Shown piece after piece: positions 47,090-57,664 of a stretch of DNA of 64,000 nt (the first letter of the stretch is position 1; every line of letters begins with the position of its first letter). Source of the stretch: Microglena sp. YARC (Eukaryota; Chlorophyta; Chlorophyceae; Chlamydomonadales; Chlamydomonadaceae); contig CM039466.1 in NCBI GenBank assembly GCA_022414725.1, forward strand, positions 36,356,447 to 36,420,446. Direction: 5' to 3'. The notes under the pieces were generated by a model. The model saw only the letters and a list, made by a program, of their open reading frames with translations. It searched no databases and was not told the origin of the DNA. The translations under genes and the position numbers were made by a program.

Positions 47090-49590
47090 CAAATGATTGA
47101 GATTCAGATTCAGATTCAAAATCAGATTCAGATATAGAGAAAAACCAAACTCAGAATACCCATAGTCCTCCCGATCATAATCGGGAGCATTGTCAAACAC
47201 AACGAACGAATGATTGAGAAAAACCAAACTCAGAATACCCACGGTCCTCCCGATCATAATCGGGAGCATTGACAAACCCAACGAGCAAATGATTGAGAAA
47301 ACCAAATTCGGAATACACAGAGTCCTCCCGATCATAATCGGGAGCATTGTCAAACTCAACGATCGAATGATTGAGAAAACCAAATTCGAAATACACACAT
47401 TCCTCCCGATCATAATCGGGAGCATTGACAAACCCAACGAGCGAATGATTGAGAAAACCAAACTCGGAATACACTCAGTCCTCCCGATCTTAATCGGGAG
47501 CACTGACAAACCCAACGAGCGAATGATTCAGGAAACATGTACTCGGCATTTTTTTTTTTTTTTTTTTTTTGTACTCGGCATACCCATAGTCCTCCTGATC
47601 ATAATCGGGAGCATTGTCAAACCCAACGAACGAATGATTGAGAAAAACCAAACTCAGAATACCCACGGTCCTCCCGATCATAATCGGGAGCATTGACAAA
47701 CCCAACGAGCGAATGATTGAGAAAACCAAATTCGGAATACACAGAGTCCTCCCGATCATAATCGGGAGCATTGTCAAACCCAACGAGCGAATGATTGAGA
47801 AAACCAAATTCGGAATACACACATTCCTCCCGATCATAATCGGGAGCATTGTCAAACCCAATGAGCGAATGATTAAGAAAACCAAATTTGGAATACACAG
47901 TGTCCTCCCGATCATAATCGGGAGCATTGTCAAACCCAACGAGCGAATGATTGAGAAAACCAAATTCGGAATACACACATTCCTCCCGATCATAATCGGG
48001 AGCATTGTCAAACCCAACGAGCGAATGATTGAGAAAACCAAATTCGGAATACACACAGTCCTCCCGATCATAATCGGGAGCACTGACAAACCCAACGAGC
48101 GAATGATTCAGAAAACATGTACTCGGCATTTTTTTTTTTTCTTTTTTTGTACTCGGCATACCTATAGTCCTCCCGATCATAATCGGGAGCATTGTCAAAC
48201 CCAACGAACGAATGATTGAGAAAAACCAAACTCAGAATACCCACAGTCCTCCTGATCATAATCGGGAGCATTGACAAACCCAACGAGCGAATGATTGAGA
48301 AAACCAAATTCGGAATACACAGAGTCCTCCCGATCATAATCGGGAGCCTTGTCAAACCCAACGAGCGAATGATTGAGAAAACCAAATTCGGAATACACAC
48401 AGTCCTCCCGATCATAATCGAGAGCACTGACAAACCTAACGAGAAAATGATTCAGAAAACATGTACTTAGCATTTTTTTTTTTTTTTTTTTTTGGACTCG
48501 GCATACCCATAGTCCTCCTGATCATAATCGGGAGCATTGTCAAACCCAACGAACGAATGATAGAGAAAAACCAAACTCAGAATACCCACGGTCCTCCCGA
48601 TCATAATCGGGAGCATTGACAAACCCAACGAGCGAATGATTGAGAAAACCAAATTCGGAATACACAGAGTCCTCCCGATCATAATCGGGAGCATTGACAA
48701 ACCCAACGAGCGAATGATTGAGAAAACCAAATTCGGAATACACACATTCCTCCCGATCATAATCGGGAGCATTGTCAAACCCAACGAGCGAATGATTAAG
48801 AAACCAAATTTGGAATACACAGAGTCCTCCCGATCATAATCGGGAGCATTGTCAAACCCAACGAGCGAATGATTGAGAAAACCAAATTCGGAATACACAC
48901 AGTCCTCCCGATCATAATCGGAGCACTGACAAACCCAACGAGCGAATGATTCAGAAAAAACATGTACTCGGAATTTTTTTTTTTTTTTTTTTTTTGTACT
49001 CGGCATACCTATAGTCCTCCCGATCATAATCGGGAGCATTGTCAAACCCAACGAACGAATGATTGAGAAAAACCAAACTCAGAATACCCACAGTCCTCTT
49101 GATCATAATCGGAGCATTGACAAACCCAACGAGCGAATGATTGAGAAAACCAAATTCGGAATACACAGAGTCCTCCCGATCATAATCGGGAGCATTGTCA
49201 GACCCAACAAGCGAATGATTGAGAAAACCAAATTCGGAATACACACAGTCCTCCCGATCATAATCGAGAGCACTGACAAACCTAACGAGCGAATGATTCA
49301 GAAAACATGTACTCAGCATTTTTTTTTTTTTTTTTTTTGTACTCGGCATACCCATAGTCCTCCCTATCATAATCGGGAGCATTGTCAAACCCAACGAACG
49401 AATGATTGAGAAAAACCAAACTCAGAATACCCACAGTCCTCTTGATCATAATCGGGAGCATTGTCAAACCCAACGAGCGAATGATTGAGAAAAACCAAAC
49501 TCAGAATACCCACAGTCCTCCGATCATAATCGGGAGCATTGTCAAACCCAACGAGCGAATGATTGAGAAAACCAAACTCGGAATACACAC
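47090..49590 (-). repeat. 78-bp hairpin minisatellite array, minus-oriented arm
   Basis: Nearly 30 units of the same 78-bp repeat in reverse orientation, with poly-T interruptions near 47549, 48129, 48474, 48976 and 49319. A TCAGATTCAGATTCA microsatellite (47098-47135) mirrors the one at 45865-45900. Together with the plus arm this makes a multi-kilobase imperfect palindrome centred near 46.5 kb. Confidence 0.9.
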
Positions 49591-51800
49591 AAACTCTTCT
49601 TGCACGTATCCGCTGATGCAATGGACAACAAGAAGACTAATCTTCCTCAGTCACGCCACTTCTCACATACAAAGAAGACTGCAGGAGGTGATCTTCTAAA
49701 GACACGCATCATTTGTGAGTACAAATACAGCGCACGTAGGACATGTCCTCCCGATCATAATCGGGAGCATACACAGTATTTAAAACTTGAAATGATTACT
49801 TAACAAAATAATGCTAATATTCTGACTTCATGTTTCCTTCTATGTTAACTCAGGATTATTCTCCCAGGGAAGAGGCTTCATTGGTTATTGGGCTTTGCCA
49901 TTCTACTCGCAGTCCATCAATCTGACTATATCATGCTTCCAACATTTCTTCAACCGGGTCCTTGAAGAAGAGGGGCAGCTTCCACCGTATTGCTTCTTGC
50001 AAATGGACAACGCGGCAAAGGACAACAAGAACGCTTTCATGTTCGCATACTTGTCCTTGCTGGTTGAGATGAACTGGTTTGAGGAGGTGTACGTCCATTT
50101 CCTCCCTCCCGGACACACACATAGCAATCTTGACCAAAAGTACTCTGTGATCTCGCAAGGGTTAAAGAACATGGAAGTGTACACCCTGGACCATCTGATG
50201 GGCATTGTTGGTAACTTATTCAAGAGAATGGCCCTTACACAAGGCAAGACGTCGTGACCTCTATAGGGGACTTCTCCGCTGTCCTCCTAGACAACGTTTA
50301 CAAGTTGTTCGGACATGGCACTAGCACCGTCAAAGGAGTTAATCGCCGTTTACACGCATTCAAGATAACAAAAAGGTCCCAACGGGAGAGTCGGTAAGAA
50401 TACTTGATATACTGATATTTACAAATTAAATGCTACCGTGCGTGTATGTACTGTCTGCACAATGCTCCCGATTATGCTCGGAGGAATATGGGTGTGCCAT
50501 GTCCTCATTGATTTACATGTACAGTCTTCAATAGAAACTAAATGATACAAAGGAAGTTGTACCTAGGACCTAGGATGTATTATCCAAGGATGCTCCCGAG
50601 TATAGTCGGGAGGAATATGGGTGTCCTAAATGATTCACTAATATACAATACATGTTTGCACACCAATAATTGCAGGGGTCTATTACAAGGAGTATGACGA
50701 GTCAGGATCTTGGAGAGGACAGTGGGACAATGACGCTGAACCTATTTACGTCCTCCAAGGCTTCCCACTGGTGGACACCATAACAGTATTTAAGGAAGCC
50801 CCCAAGATCAAGATTGAAGAGCTCGAGAATATCGAGGCAAACTGGGCGGCTGTCTGGAAGACTATTCATAACGAGAAGCCCGGAGGTGACGTCCTTGCAG
50901 CCACATGGCCGATGGTCCTGTACAAACCGCCGGTGACGACCGTGCAGGACCCGTAGCTGATGTCCGTGTACGACACGCAGCGGAGGACCTTCTGGTTCTA
51001 GAACCAGCAGCCGATGACCAGCAGCCGATGGATGAACCAGCAGCCGATGGCCCATCCCATGCCCAGTCCTTCAAACATATTGCCGAGATGCTTCGTGAAA
51101 CTTGGGAAGCCAGCAATAAGTGGTGGACTGATTTCTTCAAAGTTGAGAAGAGTTATTGGAGCACTCAACCAGATGATGCTGTGACTGGGAGTACCCGAAA
51201 GACCAACATTTTGTCGACTTCCATCGGAGTTGTCAGCAACCAGTCGTGTTCTGACACAGTCTGAGAAATCAATGGCCAAGCGCTTGATAGCAGCATTGGA
51301 TGACTTGTCCATGGATGTGTCAGACCTTTTACCTGCAAGTAACGAGATTGCCAAGACTATGAAGGTTGCACACACTTTGGAGACTAATATGGAAAAGCCA
51401 GAGGAGGAGGATGTGTTGTACTTATATTCTTCACAAGGGACGAAGCCGGATAGAAGAATAGCCTACGAGCCCACTACTGATTTGGTTGTTGGTCATGTCG
51501 ATGTGGTCAAGGTACAAATGGATGACTCTAGCGGATTGAGAGGATGGGACGTGTGTGGAGGTCAAATCACTACCAGTGAATGGAGAAGTGGAATGTGTGT
51601 ATTTAAAGCCCTTGTACTCTGGGGCTCAGAAGTTGGTGTACACTGAAACACAATACCCAACTTGGCCAGAAGATTGGATGGACCACAAGCTTGTGCCTAT
51701 TACCGTGGGGGTTAGGAGAAAAGCAACATGGACGGGCGATATTCCATTGACGCATTTCAATTTAGCTGCGAACCCACCAAGGGTATGAAGATCCAGAGAA
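49590..51800 (+). pseudogene. Intron-bearing transposon gene with DUF7869-like core, frame-broken
   Basis: Exon pieces: 49590-49710 (LHVSADAMDNKKTNLPQSRH), donor T|GTGAGT; acceptor AACTCAG at 49852, exon to 50392. The latter reads PFYSQSINLTISCFQHFFNR, YCFLQMDNAAKDNKNAFMFA, LPPGHTHSNLDQKYSVIS, then after a break near 50250 IGDFSAVLLDNVYKLFGHGT ... HAFKITKR. Donor AGTCG|GTAAGA; acceptor TAATTGCAG at 50672; exon YYKEYDESGSWRGQW onward. Later pieces (EASNKWWTDFFKVEKSY, YLKPLYSGAQKLVYTETQYP) are in shifting frames. The D-x-M-D / QxDN..KDNKN / GHTH..xD motifs match an uncharacterised eukaryotic family (DUF7869) with RNase H-fold-like acidic residues. A transposase role is inferred. 50280-50670 also holds two degenerate hairpin repeat copies. 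Confidence 0.6.
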
Positions 51801-51825
51801 AGTACCACACAAGCATGCTCCTAGC

Positions 51826-52371
51826 TTGTCAATCCATTGAGAAGGACACCAGGGCAGAGGCTGTGCAATCGGACGGAGACAATGCAGACATTGCTGAGGA
51901 GGAGGAGATGGAGGAGGAGGAAGATGGGGATGGGGACATGGAGGAGGAGAAGGAGGAGGAAGAGGAGGACGAGGAGGGGGGGAGGAGGAGGAGTAAGATG
52001 TTTGACACATAGCCGTTTTTTACTAAATTAGAAAAATTAAATGAATTATACTTACGATTTTTATTGTAAGATGTAAAAGCTGAATTCTGCCTGCCGCCTT
52101 ATAACCGTCCGCTTTCCCTTTATTTCTTACAATTATAATTGTAAGACACGAATTGATGTTAACACCTTTTGTTACAAAATATGGCATTTCAACGTTGTAA
52201 CATTCGCAATCTGTACGTTTCTCCGTCTTTCAAGCTCATTTCAAGCATATTTTGTCAAAATTGACTACAATCTTACGTTTTTTATCGTAAGATTGAATTT
52301 GAAAAGCATCAAAAGACCCCCAAAAAGTGATTGTAAGATTGGAAATCCGTTCGGAAGCAGGAACGCCCATT
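51826..52371. repeat. Right subterminal inverted repeat of the transposon
   Basis: Bases 51826-51960 are the inverse of 43165-43285 (CAATCCATTGAGAAGGACAC ... GAGGAGGAAGATGGGGATGG). Several TCTTAC...GTAAGA hairpins follow (e.g. TCTTACAATTATAATTGTAAGA near 52126), and the terminal CCGTTCGGAAGCAGGAACGC. No gene; the acidic Glu-Glu frame over 51900-51990 is a repeat artefact or the worn 3' end of the gene before it. Confidence 0.75.
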
Positions 52372-52441
52372 ACCAGTAAAAATCGACCGGAGAGGCTGGA
52401 ACGCTCATTGGATCGGGGTAGTGGCGTTGAGTGGTGGTGAA

Positions 52442-52470
52442 GAAATTATTATTCTTTTAATAATAATTTC
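52442..52470. promoter_or_regulatory. Perfect 12-bp hairpin upstream of the 52491 gene
   Basis: GAAATTATTATT-CTTTT-AATAATAATTTC, ending 20 bp before ATG 52491. Could be a transcript 3'-end hairpin for DNA to the left, or a 5' regulatory structure. Confidence 0.4.
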
Positions 52471-52490
52471 CATCGTAAGGAACGACAAGT

Positions 52491-55400
52491 ATGACAACAA
52501 CCTCTTATGTATCTGAGTCGGGATCTAAGTTTGGCATAAGGGACATTGCTTACAGTCTTCTTCTTTCTCGCATTCCTGTCTCATCTAATTCATCGTCTTC
52601 TCGTATTTCAGTCGACCGTCAAGTTTCTACCTTTGTCCTTGCAAGCTCTGCCCCAGTTTCTTGTGTAGGGCGTAGTGGTGCTTATGCAGTCTGTCTTGAA
52701 GTCCCTTTTATTCAAACTCGCGATGGAAACACTGACGGTTTGGACACTGTAGACATGTGGACTGACATTCTGAAACGACTGCGAGAATCTGCTGCCACTC
52801 CTTCGGATATATTCTTCTTCAATCACATCGTCCACTTCTCCATTGGTCTTTACTGACTCATCGACAACGAAGGCGAACGTACGTTACACATCTCCCTCGG
52901 AGGTTATGGTTGTCACGCCACGGGGACCACCAGGATCATCGTTTCGCGTCCACGGATCATTCCGCGTTGCTGCTAACACGATCGCTCCTTTGCAAGGTCT
53001 CCTCGTGCCTCTATCCCTATCCGGGGAAGACGATCACAAGAGCATTGCAACAATTCGCGGATTTAAGATAGTCCCGTTCGACGCAGATGCCTACGCGTCC
53101 TTTATATCGACGTTGTCTGTTGGCGACCGTGTTCGTATGCGTAAGCTTCCTTCTGGTGGTTTCTTCTCAAGTAATTTCAACAATAACGTAGATAGTGGGG
53201 GCGATGATGTAGATGGTGTGATTGATTCAGATGGTTCTGTGGTCTCCGTGCGTGGCGGCGCTGTACTGGTTCGTGACGTTAAGCGACCCTGGGTGGATGG
53301 GTTCCTTGTGTCCCGCGATGGAACAGATATTTTAGGGGACCTCCGACGTAGTAGTGGTGGACGACGTGGTGGTGTCGCATTGTTGTGGTTATCGGCGGGG
53401 GGGGGTGCCGTCGATTGGTGGCAGCCGTCGATCCTACAGCAGCTAAGACGTGACGTTGTTTTATCATTGGATAGCGTGTTGGACGCGCGTATGGCATCCT
53501 CGCGTACAAGAATACCTCTTGTTGTCAGTGACTACATTGAACTGAGATCCATTCTTATTGAGAAGAAAGATAAATGCGCGAACAAAAGACGTCGTGGCGG
53601 GGGCTCTTTGGTGTCGTCGTCAACAAAGGGGAAGACTTCCATGATAATGACGTCGCGAAGGACTTCGCACCTGCAAGAACTCCTCCTAGTATTGTCTTCT
53701 TCTACTACTTCGATAAGACATAATGATCTCCAGCTTCCTGATCATATCAGTGTTACGAATGACGATAATGATGCGACCGTATCATTTATTAATGCTATAT
53801 CTGATGGGGCTGCCTCTCCGTCTTTTTTATCTCAAGGGTTTCTCTTGGAGTCCAAGATGATGCACAAAGTCGAACGTGGGAGGGGTAAGTTCGTTGTGAT
53901 TGGGGCAGACAGCATTGGTACTACTACTATCGGAGATCGATTGCTTAGAGTAGGGTATACTGCTGACTCAGCGAAGGCTCGCCGCAGTTACCGTCAGTAC
54001 TTTGGTAGTGGTCACGGTTTCATATATGTTACACCTGATACGCGTTTGCGTGCTGTATCTTGGATAAATGCCAACGAGCGCTCTCTTGCATCTTTTGGAT
54101 CAGATATTGAGGACATGGCCACTCGTAATACGTTGGAAAATGGAGATCTATTTGCACAAGTTGAGAATGACAACGAGAATAAGACTCCTCAAAAAGCGCA
54201 ACAACAGTCTTCATTAGTTGATGTTAGTCGGAATACTTCGGACGACGCGTCTTCAGACGACATTCTGTATGCCGTGGACGTTAACGACATAATGGACCGT
54301 TATTCTTTAACAGAATCTCCTATATTGTCCTCCGAGGTCCGTGGTGGTGGTGCTCGACATCAGAAGGACGGTCGTTTCTTTGGCGACCGTTTGTTGGGTG
54401 ATGTCAGTGGATCGTCCCCTGGATCACTCATTTCAAGTATATTGCAGGATTCGCGTCCGCCCAAGGGTCGTCTTCCATTCCGTAGCCTTAAGACTGACGC
54501 AACGTTCGCTATGTGGCTTTCTCGTGTGTTGTTGCATTTCGACATGTTGGCGTCTGATACATTGAAGGCGCTCGACAAGACACTTGTGAGTCTGCGTGAC
54601 CGCAGAGCAGAGTTTCGGGAACGCATGCGACGACGTAACCTTGACACCGTGATGACGTATGAGGAGTTTGAGCTGAAACTAGCTTCGGGAGTGCGTGGTA
54701 AATTCTTTCCCCAACTTATTGCGATGCTAGGTGCACTTATAATCGCCGCTGCGTCCACCGCGTCCAACCGTTCTCCTGATGTTGTTTTTGCTGGTGTCGA
54801 GAATCGTGTTGTTGTTGCTTCTATGAGGGTGATACGGTCTCAACTTTCGGTTGAGGTTGTTCCTACCCCTTCTGTATTCAATGAGCTCATTCAATCCTCG
54901 TTGTCCGCGATCGAGCGTGACGCGTCCGTTCGGAATGGTGTGCGCAGTGACACTATCCGACGCTTCCTTGTTGACCCCCTGTTAAGCAATACGAATGGTG
55001 AGCAAGAAGAAGGTCCTAATGATGCTAATGCTAATGCTAATGCTAATGCTAATGCTAATGCTAATGCTAATGCTAATGCTAATGCTAACGAACTTGTTCT
55101 ATGTGAACCGTTCCACAACAAGGTGTGGAAACATATGGACGATTTTCGGATGGTGCATACCTCTTTGAGTGCTTTGTTATCATTGGTGTCTGACGAGGGC
55201 ATGGATCCTGTTCTCCCTGTCGGTGGGGGGGGTATCGGTGGCGACCCTAGAGTTGTCGTCTCCGTACCCTTTCCTACATCCCTTCCTCGTCATTCGGTGA
55301 ATGATGGTGGCAGTTTGTCAGATAAGGGTGTCGCCAATGGTTCTCTACTGGCGGGGGATCTTGCAACAGTTGTTCGTCATATGTCAACTCTCGTTGCATC

Positions 55401-56439
55401 CAGTTTGACGAACCTCCAAGATTCGGTACCCCCCCAATTCCCTCTCGTTGAAGATTTCAGACGAGTGTATGCAGGTACTTCAGACTCTGAATCTTTGCGT
55501 GCGTGGACCGATGCATTTGAGGAGGGTAGTGAGCGGTGGCGTTCATTCGACGGGGTTTTTCCTAAGAAGTCGATCGGCCCGGAAAGTCGTCGGCGTTTCC
55601 TCCCTGATGGTACACATTCATTGCCTGTGGTTGTTATCGTTGGTAACGCACTTGACATCTTGCGTTTCGTCCAATTGGAGGTCGCACCCCTGGTTTCATG
55701 TCTTCACCTCCGCCTCTTAAATGAGAAAGATGATGATGATGCAAATAATAAGAGTACAGGCAAGCCGAACCTGCATCTCCAGAGATACCGCTCAGATATG
55801 GACGATGCCTTGGAACAAAGAGATACTACCGATGGCAGAGATGCACCGTTGATTGTATCCACGAGGAACGTGTGCTCACTTATTTGCAATTCGGCGTTGT
55901 ATACGAACATACGTTCAAGCATGAACTCTAGCTTGGACAAAGACTCTGATACAGAAATTCTTCAGCGGCGTGTTGCGAGCGTGATCATAACCGTTTGTGT
56001 CAACATCATGATGGAGGTTGCTTTGCGGTTTGCTGAGGGCGGTGCTTACAACCTCGCCGTTACTTTGCTGGGCGCTTGGGAGGACATTAGCATGTTCGGT
56101 CGAATGGACGACGTGGATGGCGACCGGCAGCTCATGGACGAGGAGCGTGAGGTTATCAAGCGCCGTAAAATTGCTATCTTGGAGAATATCGATGGGGAGG
56201 ACCGTGATTTTTTGAAAGATTATCGCAATATGCGCGGTGACAAGTTCTCTTGGGACGATGTGATCCGTGATTTCTCTCCGAGTGGTTCTGGTGGTGGTGG
56301 TGCGGACGAAGACATGTTCAACGAGATTTCAAGTCGCATCGGTATGGGTAGTAGTATGTACGAGGAGGGGGAGATGGATGCTAGGGATATGTATTGGGAA
56401 GATGATAACCACAACTGGCATGAGGTTGAAACACAATAA
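52491..56439 (+). CDS. Large protein of unknown function, ~1,315 aa, one frame break near its start
   Basis: ATG 52491 (MTTTSYVSESGSKFGIRDIA) opens 120 residues; near 52840 the frame shifts into the 1,190-residue frame (FTDSSTTKANVRYTSPSEVM ...) that ends TAA 56439. The main body has Gly/Ser/Arg-rich stretches, a conserved-looking block (DRLLRVGYTADSAKARRSYR), a hydrophobic helix (LIAMLGALIIAAASTA), an (AN)n run at about 55020-55090 and an acidic C-terminus (DARDMYWEDDNHNWHEVETQ). No domain recognised; size suggests a virion structural or scaffold protein. A 135-bp piece (55330-55465) is duplicated inverted at 2868-2998. Confidence 0.6.
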
Positions 56440-56497
56440 TGCTGTAAGGACAGAGATGGGGAGTTGACTTGTCTGTTTCATTGTCTTTCTTACAGTT

Positions 56498-57145
56498 GTT
56501 CTCAAATAAAGTGGCCATCTTATAATCATCCAGACTGCAGATCGTTGCTTTTGGGCAACTTAGGGGCAGCAGGGGTTGGAGAGGTTCTCTAAAATATCGC
56601 TTATTTGGTAAACCGGTCAACCGTCTGTGTCCATAAATGTTGTACCGTCCGGTGGCAATAGTGCAGATGGACATTGAACGAATTTTTGTCCCGAGCCCTC
56701 AAGTGATTGGCAAAGAACGAATTGGCTGGTGACGAATGCGACTGCGATACATGCTTTGGCGGTGGGCATAACATGGCATATTTGGCATGGGTTCTCAATC
56801 ATCCAGACTGCAGATCGTTAATTGAGCAGGTTGAAGAGGTTCTCGAAGATATTCCCGCCTCTGTCCGTTCAACCGTCTGTGTCCCCATAGTATCAGGTCG
56901 AGTCTCGGAAACGCGAGAGGTCTCTCTCTCCCAAAGACTTGGTGGAGTGTAAGCATCAGGATGTTCCTGGAAGCGTTCACGTCCCCAAGTCTTCCCGCAG
57001 TGGAGCCTACCGCCGCTCTGTTGGCTTCGACTGCTTTTGCAGGGAGAATCTTGTGAATCCGTCGAGTGTAAAAAAAAGTAAACGGAGTGTTCAAGTGCAG
57101 TCTTGCTTCACAGGCGTCAATAGCGGTATCACAGTAGTGACGCAC
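56498..57145 (-). pseudogene. Tandem Fanzor remnants with 3'-end repeat units
   Basis: The minus strand from 57145 reads CDTAIDACEARLHLN ... GRLGDVNASRNILMLTLHQV followed by GRERPLAFP, matching the RuvC-III/C-terminal motif of the Fanzor at 15550 (RDVNAAKNLLLLL ... GRERP). It runs into a 3'-end repeat unit (56885-56797). Next comes a fragment resembling the N-terminal half (FVTSQFVLCQSLEGSGQK, compare CQSLEGSLSAAKRE near 16930), then a second, complete 3'-end unit (56640-56498). This looks like two internally deleted copies in tandem; nothing functional remains. Confidence 0.5.
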
Positions 57146-57560
57146 TTGGTGCGAATACGCGGCAGGGCCTCAAGGATAGCAGCGAGGGGGTCCACCATGG
57201 CGCTCGTGTCCATGGACGCAGTCAGAATTGTGGTGCGTCGGAGGATGGTGGTGTCATCAAGAACACGTGTGCGAATACGCGGCAGGGCCTCAAGGATAGC
57301 AGCGATGGGGTCCATGGCGTTGTGAATATGCAAGTATGTTGCAAAGTGTATGTGGAGATCTGAGAACTGAAACTCGCTTCAATTTTTATTGGTTGTGTTC
57401 CTTAATACCGCTTTGTGGCATAAGCACCGATTTGTGGAGAGAACCTACGTACCGCTTTGTGGTGGAACATCCGCATAACCGATTTGTGGAGAGAACCTAC
57501 GTACCGCTTGGTGGCGGTACCTGCGTACCGCTTTGTTGTGGATACAAAAAAGCTTTGTCG
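57110..57560. repeat. Intergenic direct repeats upstream of the helicase
   Basis: A 39-bp block (GTGCGAATACGCGGCAGGGC...CAAGGATAGCAGCGA) occurs at 57149 and 57269. From 57408 to 57540 short tandem units ACCGCTTTGTGG / CCGATTTGTGGAGAGAACCT occur several times. No convincing gene between 57146 and 57664. Confidence 0.6.
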
Positions 57561-57664
57561 TGCGTTCATTATCATTCCTTCTTGAAATACATATCGCATT
57601 CACTGGAATACCTCGCGCACACCTCGCGCATTCCAATCCATTTACTACTTTCTACTCTACCACA

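Larger units (their letters stand above)
42634..52371. mobile_element. 9,738-bp DNA transposon with perfect terminal repeats and ACCA target duplication
   Basis: Both ends read AATGGGCGTTCCTGCTTCCG (inverted) and continue with AACGG; flanking ACCA (42630-42633 and 52372-52375) is a 4-bp duplication. Long subterminal inverted repeats follow: AT-rich hairpins (ATCTTAC...GTAAGAT) at both ends, and a block at 43165-43285 that reappears inverted at 51826-51960. Inside: a repeat-rich left segment (to 44100), an AT-rich gene-free stretch (44100-44560), two mirror-image 78-bp arrays and a multi-exon gene on the plus strand (49.6-51.8 kb). A 1.3-kb left-end copy lies at 8161. Superfamily unknown to me. 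Confidence 0.85.

Noticed and set aside
44576..49590. CRISPR array (regular repeats with a 20-bp palindrome)
   Set aside because: The whole 78-bp unit is repeated, including the part that would be spacer; there are no unique spacers or cas genes, and poly-A/T tracts interrupt it.
44577..49621. Long open frames over the 78-bp arrays (FGFLNHSLVGFDNAPDYDRED-type peptides)
   Set aside because: Open in several frames on both strands simply because the unit length is a multiple of three; no start or composition supports translation.
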